Source: Labilibaculum antarcticum
GTDB lineage: Bacteria > Bacteroidota > Bacteroidia > Bacteroidales > Marinifilaceae
Assembly: GCF_002356295.1 (NCBI RefSeq)
Contig: NZ_AP018042.1
Location: 682,001-746,000 of the forward strand
Length of the DNA: 64,000 bases
Direction: 5' to 3'
Below the pieces are notes generated by a model. The model did not search any database. It was not told the DNA's origin and saw only the letters and a program-made list of their open reading frames with translations. Below, one piece after another: positions 45,360 through 53,117 of this stretch (position 1 is the first letter of the stretch; every line of letters starts with the position of its first letter). The translations under genes and the position numbers were made by a program.

Positions 45360-46790
45360 ATGAAAAGAAAACAATTAATCGCATCACTTCTCTTTTGGCT
45401 GTTTCTTATGGGAATGTCCTTTTCATGGAATTATCATTTAGTTGTTTCCAACAACCAAATGGTAGTGTTAAATAAATCAAGATCTTTTTTCGACCAAATA
45501 TTAGTTACACGTGCATGGAGTTCTGAACACAATGGAATTTACGTTCCAATTACAGAGAAAACGAAACCAAATCCATATTTAAAAGATCCATTTAAAAACA
45601 TTACGAGTACAGATGGAATTAAATTAACTAAAATAAATCCATCCTACATGACTCGTCAAATTGCCGAGCTTAATAAAAACAACTACAATCTTCAGTTTCA
45701 CATCACCAGCTTAAACCCAATTCGTCCGGAAAATAAAGCAACAGAAAATGAAGCGAAGGCTCTTAACGAATTTGAGTTGGGAGCAAAAGAAAAACTTGAA
45801 TTTCACGAAAATGATACTGTTCACGAGTACATGTACATGGCTCCTTTAGTAACTCAAAAATCCTGCCTGAAATGTCATTCACATCAAGGCTACCAGGAAG
45901 GTGATATTCGTGGAGGAATCAGCATTTCTTTTCCTGCAGAGCCATATACTAATGGTGTTAACAAACAAATTTTATCATTAAGCATTGTACATTTCATTAT
46001 TCTTATTTTAGGCTACGCAGGTATTATATTGTACCACATAAATACTAAAAAACATTTTTCAATAATTAAAATAAAAAATGAAGAACTAAATAAAATTATT
46101 TCCACAAAAGATAAATTCTTTTCAATAATTGCTCATGATCTAAGGAGTCCAATATCTACAATTTTAGGCTATCTTGATTTGCTTCAAACAGATTATAATA
46201 GTTTTTCAAAAGAAGAACAGATTGATTTTATCAGCAACATAAATGAATCTGCAAAAAGCTCGTTTAAACTTTTAAATAATTTATTGCTTTGGGCAAGATC
46301 ACAACAAAATAGGATTATGTTAGATGTCCAAAAACACAATCTTAAATCTACAATCACCGAAGCTATAGACGCTTATTTATCCAGTTCTAAACTGAAAAAA
46401 ATAAGTATTGAGCTTTTAGTCCCTGAAGAAATTTTCATTTATTCCGATTCATTTACTCTACAATGCGTAATTTCCAACCTATTCAATAACGCCATCAAAT
46501 TCACACCAAAGAATGGTGTAATTTTCATTAAGGCAAAGCAAGAAAATGGGTTTGCTGAAATCCAAATAATTGATAACGGAGTTGGAATTCCTGAAGAGAG
46601 AATTAATAAGCTTTTTAAAATAGAAGAAAGCGTTTCTACCAAAGGAACTAATGATGAAAAAGGCACAGGATTAGGATTACTACTTTGCAAAGAATTTATC
46701 GAAAAAAACAATGGATCAATTCAAATAGTAAGTAAAATTAACAAAGGGACTAGAGTTATATTTCGAATTCCCACAACACCTCAATCATAA
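45360..46790 (+). CDS. Sensor histidine kinase with a haem-c-type (Tll0287-like/DUF3365) sensor domain
   Basis: 476 aa, inner membrane. A signal-anchor (about 7-24) is followed by a periplasmic DUF3365/Tll0287-like domain (about 30-195) with the haem c motif CLKCH at 169-173 and then GDIRGGISISFP. A second membrane segment follows (about 203-226). The HisKA domain shows FFSIIAHDLRSPISTILG with the phospho-acceptor His near 259. The HATPase domain shows NLFNNAIKFTP, IDNGVGIP and GTGLGLLLCKEF. It probably senses redox state or a small ligand. No response regulator gene is adjacent. It is paired with the nucleotidase upstream. Confidence 0.93.
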   Translation: MKRKQLIASLLFWLFLMGMSFSWNYHLVVSNNQMVVLNKSRSFFDQILVTRAWSSEHNGIYVPITEKTKPNPYLKDPFKNITSTDGIKLTKINPSYMTRQIAELNKNNYNLQFHITSLNPIRPENKATENEAKALNEFELGAKEKLEFHENDTVHEYMYMAPLVTQKSCLKCHSHQGYQEGDIRGGISISFPAEPYTNGVNKQILSLSIVHFIILILGYAGIILYHINTKKHFSIIKIKNEELNKIISTKDKFFSIIAHDLRSPISTILGYLDLLQTDYNSFSKEEQIDFISNINESAKSSFKLLNNLLLWARSQQNRIMLDVQKHNLKSTITEAIDAYLSSSKLKKISIELLVPEEIFIYSDSFTLQCVISNLFNNAIKFTPKNGVIFIKAKQENGFAEIQIIDNGVGIPEERINKLFKIEESVSTKGTNDEKGTGLGLLLCKEFIEKNNGSIQIVSKINKGTRVIFRIPTTPQS

Positions 46791-46797
46791 TATTAAA

Positions 46798-47718
46798 TTA
46801 TTTACCTAACCATTGTTTGTAATCTATTCTGTAAATAGATTGCGGTAATTGGGTTTGCTCAGTCGAGACATACAAGGAGTCGTTTTCACCAAAAACAATT
46901 CCTTCTGTCTGCGCTCCTCCCATAGGACTCAAATCAATTCGTAAACTTTTACCTCCGAAAAAATTAGTCCCCTCAAATTCAGAAAACAAGATCAAGTAAC
47001 TAAGATAATCTTTATAACCCACTAGAGCCAGTACTTTTCCATCAGAACTAATATCAGCTCCAGTGACCAGCATATTTATACTAAATTCTGACTTAACTTT
47101 CAATTTGTGAGCTCCAATATTCTTAGAAGCCGAGTACATTCTGGTTTTGTAATTTGCCCAGTTTTTTGAGAAAAAGAAAAGAGAATCCCCAAATGATAAA
47201 AAAGCTTCGCAGTCAAAATCATGTTTTTGTAACCGCTTCGAAAAATCTTCCTGATCAGTCCATTCAATTCCAATTTCTTCGGTTTTTACCTGATTGGTAT
47301 TTTCAATATCCGATTTTGCCAATCTCAATACTCTCAAATCCTTTCTATTACCAAGATTATTACCAAAATCACCAATATAAATGTAATCATGATCATCGGT
47401 TAGGTCTTCCCAATCAATATTTTTGGCATTAGTGATTTCTACCTCATTTTTAATTTCGCCTGTATTGTTGTAGGCATATAATTTAGGTTCGCAATCACTA
47501 TCATTAATCACCCAAAACAAATTCTTGTACCACATCATCCCCGACTGTTCATTTACCTTAGCGGATAGCGAATCTGAAACTAAAACTGGCTGATAAACTA
47601 TCGATGATTTAGAAACTTTTACTTCTTTGGTTGAATGACAAGCACCTAAAAGTAGAATCAGGAATAAACTGGAATGCATTAAGTATTTCACGATATCATT
47701 AAAATTAGAATACAACAA
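46798..47718 (-). CDS. Beta-propeller-like lipoprotein (SdiA-regulated/phytase-like repeat type)
   Basis: 306 aa. An unusual start, MLYSNFNDIVKYLMHSSLFLILLLGAC, gives a lipobox with Cys at about 27; Met-14 would give a more usual signal length. Blade-like motifs follow: NEQSGMMWYKNLFWVINDSD, IDWEDLTDDHDYIYIGDFGN, CEAFLSFGDSLFFFSKNW and GAQTEGIVFGENDSLYVSTE. These resemble six-bladed propellers of the SdiA-regulated/esterase-phytase type. No catalytic residues can be assigned. It converges with the sensor kinase, the stops being 7 bp apart without room for a terminator. Confidence 0.75.
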   Translation of the reverse strand: MLYSNFNDIVKYLMHSSLFLILLLGACHSTKEVKVSKSSIVYQPVLVSDSLSAKVNEQSGMMWYKNLFWVINDSDCEPKLYAYNNTGEIKNEVEITNAKNIDWEDLTDDHDYIYIGDFGNNLGNRKDLRVLRLAKSDIENTNQVKTEEIGIEWTDQEDFSKRLQKHDFDCEAFLSFGDSLFFFSKNWANYKTRMYSASKNIGAHKLKVKSEFSINMLVTGADISSDGKVLALVGYKDYLSYLILFSEFEGTNFFGGKSLRIDLSPMGGAQTEGIVFGENDSLYVSTEQTQLPQSIYRIDYKQWLGK

Positions 47719-47846
47719 ATCTGTCTAAAATTAATTGATTCTCAAAATTTGGATTTGAAAGTTTTTACTATAATATCATTCTATATGGAGAAATAATTAC
47801 AATAAGTCAGATCCTACTTTTTCCATAAACGAAACTTAATTAATTT

Positions 47847-50800
47847 TCAATCTTTTGATACAATATTAAGCTGCAAAAATTTATATAAAATCTGATACAA
47901 AACCATTTTATCGATCGGTTTTGAAATATATCCTTTAAAACCAAGCTCAAATATTTTCTTTTTATCACCTTTCATTGCATATGCAGTTTGAGCTATTATT
48001 GGAATATTTGGATTAACATTAGTTATCTGTTTTGAAGCATTATAACCATTCATAACCGGCATTTTAATATCCATCAATATTAAATCAACAGGTGTATTCG
48101 CCTCAATAATTTTCACTGCCTCTTCTCCATTTTTTGCCCAAATTACTTTTGCTAAAGTGGGCGCCAAAATTTCATCAATCAACAAATAATTAAACTCAAT
48201 ATCCTCAACAACAAGAATGGTCTTATCCCTTAATAAAGGTGGTGAAAATCTTTTTCCAGTAGTCTCTATCTCTCCCAATTGTAAATGAACAACACCTCTT
48301 AATCTAAAATAGAAACTCGTTCCTTTATTCTTCTCTGACGAGAGCCACAATTCACCATCCAACAATTTTGAAATCTCTTTACAAATTGCCAAGCCTAACC
48401 CAACACCTGATTGCATGCCAAAACTTGGTTCGTCAATCTGTCGGAAAATATCAAAAATCACCTTTGTATGCTCAGGTAAAATTCCAATTCCAGTATCCGA
48501 CACATAAAACGTAATATCCGAATCTTCAACCCGATACCCATAGGTAATCTTCCCTGATTTCGTATATTTGATTGCATTATTCAAGAGATTGGTAAGCAAC
48601 TGAATTAGCTTTGTCTTGTCTGATTTCAAATACAGATTATCATCATTTGGAGTACACTCCAAGCGAGTAATTAAATTCGTTTTATTACTCTTCTTTAATT
48701 CGGCCTTTACATATTGCTTAAGTATTAAAAACAAATCGGCTAGGGAAAATTCATCCATTCTAATTTTCGCCTCTTTTGCCTGAAAAAGGGATACATCAAA
48801 AATCGATTCAATTATCTTTAATAAATGTTGTCCGCTTGATTTTACAATCTCGTTCCATTTTTCAATTTTATCAATCGGAGAATTTGAATTAATTAATCCA
48901 CTAAATCCAATAATAGCATTTAAAGGGGTTCTTAATTCGTGCGACATAGAAGCCAAAAATGTAGATTTCAATTGATCACTTTCTTCAGCCTTTTCTTTTG
49001 CAAAGATGAGTTTCTGTTCAAAATTCCTTCGGCTAATTACCCCCGCTAAAACATCAGCAAAAGTGTAGAGTAAATTAATATCTTCAGAATCCCATTCCTT
49101 ATCCTTAAATATTGAATCAAAACCTACAAAACCGAGCAAAGATTCATGTGATAATATTGGAAGTACTAACAACGATTTAAGATCAGAATGTAATTTACCA
49201 AGCTGCTTCTCATTAGCCTCAGAAGATAGTTTAGATTGAGGCAAATACAGATGTTCGCGTTGCTGAAACTTTTTAATCCACGATTGAAAATCCTCTATTG
49301 GTATTTTTTTTGATTTTTCAATCATCGAAACGACACTATCACGACACCATTCATTCGTAATGTTAAGGATTGTTCCATTTTCATTAATTAAAAACACATA
49401 ACTCCTATCAGTATTTGTGAATTCACCTATATTTTTTAAAGCACGATCAATTAATTGATCAACATCCTTAATTGATGAACCAATAAAATCAGCAGAAATA
49501 CCAATCATCAACTGTTCTATTTCTGTTTTATGCTTTAATTTTGCCTCTGATGTTTTACGGTCACTTAAATCGTGAACGATAGATTGGATAAATTTATCCC
49601 CACTTAATTCTATCAGATTTGCATTAATCACAACTGGAAAAATTTTACCTGATTTGGTTACATGATTAGTTTCGAAAGAAATTGCCCCTTTATCTCTCAA
49701 AGTTTTCCTTATTGTATCTGCGTTAATATCACTAAATTCATCCCGAAAACTCAAATTAGAAGGTGTGAGTTTATAAAATTCTTCTCGAGAATAACCGTAA
49801 CGCTTAATAGCTGTATCGTTTACCTCTACGAATTTTTGAAAATTGGATTCTTTCCATGGATGAACAAACACTGCTTCGTTTAGATAATTAAAAAGTATCC
49901 TAAATTTATTCTCACTCTGTATCAATTTTTGTTCTGCAAGTTTTCTGATAGTAATATCAGCAATGTATCCTTCGATAAATAAAGGTTGGTTCATTTTATC
50001 TTTTACAGTTATGCCTTGCTCAAACACCCATTTAAGAGCTCCATCTTTACTAATTATTCTGTACTCAATGGAAAACCTTTTATTTTTCACACTTCCCTCA
50101 TAGACCGCATCCGCTACATATTTCTTGTCGTCAGGATGTATAATATCGTTGTAGGCAATAATGCTATTATAATTCAACTCTTCGGGTGTGTAACCCGTTA
50201 AATTTACCACGCCATGACTTACATATAGCATAGTCCAGGATTCGTCAGCCAAACATCGATATGCCATCCCAGAAAGATTCCTCATTAAAGTTGTTAGTCT
50301 TCTTGTAGTTTCTATCGATTTACGTTGCAACCTTTTCTGTTCCGTTACATCGCGAATAATGGCAGTAATTTCTCTTTCACCGCTACTACTAATCCTAAAC
50401 TCGAAAAAACATATTCCCCTACCTTCAATATCCTGCCTATAATCAAAAACCTGTACTTTTCCAGAATCGAATGCATCTTCCATGAATTGCATAAATTCCA
50501 GAGCTAAGTCAGGATCAAATACTTTACGGATATTTAAATTTACTATTGACTTTCCTTTTTGAAATAAACCAATTTGCTCTCCATGGAAATCTATCACTTT
50601 TCCATCTCTTGAGATTCTTAAGATAAGATCTGGAATTGTATCAAGCAATGCTTTCGCTTTTGCCTCACCTTCTTTCAGCCGTTTTTCGGCGTCTAGTCTT
50701 TCAGTGATATCCTCAAATATGGTAAAAACCCGTTCTACCAGTCCAGTCTCCTTATTAATAATAGGAGTTGCTGTAATATTAATCCAGATGTAAGCCTGTT

Positions 50801-51221
50801 GTTTAGGATTATAAACTCCCAGGACAGCATTCGTAACTTCCTTACCTGTAATTATTGCAATTCTAGCAGGATGTGTTTCTTTAGTCATTATAGAACCATC
50901 TGGAAGTATATTATTTATCCGAGGTTCAAAACTTTCAAAGGTTAATAAAAATTCTTTCTCAATACCAAGTATTTTTGAAGCAGAAGGATTTGCATATATT
51001 ATATCTCCTTCATGGTTTCTAATTATTATTCCCTGATTTGTTGCATTATAGAGAATATCAGCTCTTTTAATAATATCTGTGCTCTCCAGACTTTGTGAAA
51101 AGTTATCTCTTTCCATCTTCACTTCTTCAACCAGCTTTTCCAACTCTGCTATTCTTTCCTTGTATTCGAAAAGTTTTCTTTCGAATTCATCAGGTGACAT
51201 GTGTTGATTGTTATCAGACAT
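47847..51221 (-). CDS. Hybrid sensor histidine kinase/response regulator with multiple PAS domains and GAF
   Basis: 1124 aa, no membrane segment, so cytosolic. A short coiled coil (about 11-50) precedes four PAS-like domains (about 57-180, 183-295, 305-435 and 440-560, the second incomplete in motifs). A GAF-like domain (about 570-745) follows (TDRSYVFLINENGT, LLVLPILSHESLLGFVGFD). HisKA carries FLASMSHELRTPLNAIIGFSG (His near 761), HATPase carries NLLNNAIKYTKSG, VSDTGIGILPEH and GVGLGLAICKEI, and a C-terminal receiver carries VVEDIEFNYLL and LILMDIKMPVMNGY (Asp near 1050). The signal is unknown. It lies 110 bp downstream of the Lrp gene. Confidence 0.93.
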   Translation of the reverse strand: MSDNNQHMSPDEFERKLFEYKERIAELEKLVEEVKMERDNFSQSLESTDIIKRADILYNATNQGIIIRNHEGDIIYANPSASKILGIEKEFLLTFESFEPRINNILPDGSIMTKETHPARIAIITGKEVTNAVLGVYNPKQQAYIWINITATPIINKETGLVERVFTIFEDITERLDAEKRLKEGEAKAKALLDTIPDLILRISRDGKVIDFHGEQIGLFQKGKSIVNLNIRKVFDPDLALEFMQFMEDAFDSGKVQVFDYRQDIEGRGICFFEFRISSSGEREITAIIRDVTEQKRLQRKSIETTRRLTTLMRNLSGMAYRCLADESWTMLYVSHGVVNLTGYTPEELNYNSIIAYNDIIHPDDKKYVADAVYEGSVKNKRFSIEYRIISKDGALKWVFEQGITVKDKMNQPLFIEGYIADITIRKLAEQKLIQSENKFRILFNYLNEAVFVHPWKESNFQKFVEVNDTAIKRYGYSREEFYKLTPSNLSFRDEFSDINADTIRKTLRDKGAISFETNHVTKSGKIFPVVINANLIELSGDKFIQSIVHDLSDRKTSEAKLKHKTEIEQLMIGISADFIGSSIKDVDQLIDRALKNIGEFTNTDRSYVFLINENGTILNITNEWCRDSVVSMIEKSKKIPIEDFQSWIKKFQQREHLYLPQSKLSSEANEKQLGKLHSDLKSLLVLPILSHESLLGFVGFDSIFKDKEWDSEDINLLYTFADVLAGVISRRNFEQKLIFAKEKAEESDQLKSTFLASMSHELRTPLNAIIGFSGLINSNSPIDKIEKWNEIVKSSGQHLLKIIESIFDVSLFQAKEAKIRMDEFSLADLFLILKQYVKAELKKSNKTNLITRLECTPNDDNLYLKSDKTKLIQLLTNLLNNAIKYTKSGKITYGYRVEDSDITFYVSDTGIGILPEHTKVIFDIFRQIDEPSFGMQSGVGLGLAICKEISKLLDGELWLSSEKNKGTSFYFRLRGVVHLQLGEIETTGKRFSPPLLRDKTILVVEDIEFNYLLIDEILAPTLAKVIWAKNGEEAVKIIEANTPVDLILMDIKMPVMNGYNASKQITNVNPNIPIIAQTAYAMKGDKKKIFELGFKGYISKPIDKMVLYQILYKFLQLNIVSKD

Positions 51222-51331
51222 AAATTAAAATGTAAATGACCAAGAACCAAACTATTTATATCACAAGTTACTAAAATCACCGCAAGAAATTATCAGAAAT
51301 AAGTATAAATTATTGATCAAAAAAGCACTTA

Positions 51332-51793
51332 CTATATGTAGTACTCAGTTGTTTGTTTGATTTCCTTGATTACAAATGTGCTGTTTAAATTACCAATATT
51401 CTTAATTTTAGAAAGCTTGTATCGAACAAATTCGTGGTACTCTTCGAGGCTTCGGACATGAATTTTGAGAATAAAATCGACCTGGCCAGCCACGTGATAA
51501 CACTCCTGAACTTCCTGTAAATCCTGAATCTGCTCTACAAATTCATCTATAAAAGCCTCATTATGGTATCGCATTGAAACCTGACACATTGCGGTAACAG
51601 TCTTTCCAATTCTCGTTTTATCAAGAATAGCCACATACTTTTTAATAAACCCCTGATTCTCAAGTCTTCTAATTCTCTCATAAACTGGCGACACTGTCAG
51701 GCTCAGCATCGACGCAATTTCTTTTGCTGTTTTTTTTGAATCACTCTGAAGTATCCTCAGAATTGTTTTATCCGTTTGATCTAAATTCTCCAT
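51332..51793 (-). CDS. Lrp/AsnC-family transcriptional regulator
   Basis: 153 aa. An N-terminal winged helix (LDQTDKTILRILQSDSKKTAKEIAS and VSPVYERIRRLENQGFI) is followed by the RAM/AsnC effector-binding domain (AMCQVSMRY, VQECYHVAGQVDFILKIHV). It binds amino acids and regulates metabolism genes. It is divergent from the threonine dehydrogenase gene with 189 bp between starts, an arrangement that suggests control of that gene, as Lrp does for tdh in E. coli; the assignment here is inference. Cys-74-like residues are not diagnostic. Confidence 0.92.
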   Translation of the reverse strand: MENLDQTDKTILRILQSDSKKTAKEIASMLSLTVSPVYERIRRLENQGFIKKYVAILDKTRIGKTVTAMCQVSMRYHNEAFIDEFVEQIQDLQEVQECYHVAGQVDFILKIHVRSLEEYHEFVRYKLSKIKNIGNLNSTFVIKEIKQTTEYYI

Positions 51794-51982
51794 ATCAGAA
51801 AAAATTACTCCTTTTATAACGTTTGCATTACCCCCTCAAGTAAATTACACTGCAAAAAACGCTATTATGCAGGAATTTACACTTAATTATTCTCGAAATA
51901 TATGAAATAATACGGAAACACCTTTACTTTGCTAGCAAATAACACGGTCGTCGACTATGAATTTACAAATTGAAAAGATCAA
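51794..51982. promoter_or_regulatory. Divergent regulatory region between lrp-like and tdh-like genes
   Basis: It holds an imperfect palindrome, ATTATT (51886-51891) and AATAAT (51906-51911) with an AT-rich centre, the style of an Lrp site, and TTACTTTGC near 51935 resembling a -7 box for the plus-strand gene. Neither is an exact consensus. Confidence 0.4.
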
Positions 51983-52957
51983 ATGAAAAAGGAAATAATT
52001 TTAATAATTGGTGCAAACGGACAAATTGGTTCCGTTCTAACAAAATCTCTTCAAGAGAAATTTGGAGTAGATTGTGTTGTTGCATCCGATTTGAGAAATA
52101 GTCCTAATTTAAACGGTATTTTTGAAGTAATTGACGCCACAGATTATGAACAAATTCAATCTGTTGTTACAAAATACGGAATCACCCAGATTTATCATTT
52201 AGCAGCTATTTTATCAGCAAAAGGAGAGCAAGCTCCATTGACTACCTGGGATATCAATATGAAAACCCTTTTTAATGTATTGGAGGTAGCCCGATTGAAT
52301 AATCTGGATAAAGTATTCTACCCTAGTTCAATTGCTGTGTTTGGCGATGAAGCCGATTTGGATAACACACCACAGGATGCTTTTTTGAATCCGGCAACAG
52401 TTTATGGAATCAGCAAGTCTTCAGGTGAAAACTGGGCACAATATTACTTTTTGCGTTACGGATTAGATGTTCGATCGCTACGTTACCCAGGTATTATTGG
52501 TTACCAATCTTTACCCGGTGGCGGAACAACTGATTATGCAGTTGATATTTATCACAAAGCAGTTTTAAAAGAAGAATTTACTTGCTTCTTAAACGAAGAT
52601 TGTGAATTGCCAATGATATTTATGGAAGATGCCATTCGCGCAACCATAGAATTAATGGACGCTCCAAAAGAATCAATAAAAGTAAGAACATCATATAACT
52701 TAGCAGGTGTAAGTTTTTCTCCTGCAGATATGGCTATTTCAATTCAAAAGATTTATCCTGATTTCAAAATTAAATACGAAGCTGATTTCAGACAAGAAAT
52801 AGCATCAAAATGGCCCAATTCGATTGATGATTCGAAAGCAAAAGAAGATTGGAACTGGAAGCCTGAATATGATTTGGAAGCAATAACCAATACAATGATT
52901 GAGAAGCTAACAGGACAGTACAAAGCAGAACAACCAGAACTTGAAAATATAGGTTAA
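51983..52957 (+). CDS. L-threonine 3-dehydrogenase-type SDR (epimerase-like)
   Basis: 324 aa. The Rossmann start IILIIGANGQIGSVLT binds NAD. YHLAAILSAKGEQ, FYPSSIAVFG and the catalytic YGISK (Tyr-x3-Lys) define an extended SDR. SLRYPGIIGYQSLPGGGTTDYAV is characteristic of the epimerase-like threonine dehydrogenases rather than of sugar epimerases. It would oxidise threonine to 2-amino-3-ketobutyrate. The usual partner kbl is not next to it. A UDP-sugar epimerase is the main alternative. The divergent Lrp-family gene supports an amino-acid role. Confidence 0.85.
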   Translation: MKKEIILIIGANGQIGSVLTKSLQEKFGVDCVVASDLRNSPNLNGIFEVIDATDYEQIQSVVTKYGITQIYHLAAILSAKGEQAPLTTWDINMKTLFNVLEVARLNNLDKVFYPSSIAVFGDEADLDNTPQDAFLNPATVYGISKSSGENWAQYYFLRYGLDVRSLRYPGIIGYQSLPGGGTTDYAVDIYHKAVLKEEFTCFLNEDCELPMIFMEDAIRATIELMDAPKESIKVRTSYNLAGVSFSPADMAISIQKIYPDFKIKYEADFRQEIASKWPNSIDDSKAKEDWNWKPEYDLEAITNTMIEKLTGQYKAEQPELENIG

Positions 52958-53002
52958 TAACCGAAGTAAAACAACAACAAACACACTTACAAACACTAAT
53001 TC

Positions 53003-53039
53003 GAACACCTCTTTTCCATCCGGAATTGAGGTGTTTTTT
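53003..53039 (+). terminator. Terminator of the threonine dehydrogenase gene
   Basis: The arms AACACCTC (53004-53011) and GAGGTGTT (53028-53035), with inner TTCC/GGAA pairing, are followed by a T-run. Confidence 0.88.
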
Positions 53040-53072
53040 CTTTGTCTCAATTGACTGAAAAATCTGAATACA

Positions 53073-53100
53073 AAAAATGCGTCCCTGAAGAACGCATTTT
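53073..53100 (-). terminator. Terminator of the S9 peptidase gene
   Basis: AAAATGCGT (53074-53082) and ACGCATTTT (53092-53100) form a 9-bp stem, ending in a T-run on the minus strand, 18 bp past the stop. Confidence 0.88.
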
Positions 53101-53117
53101 GAATATTTTACTAAGAT

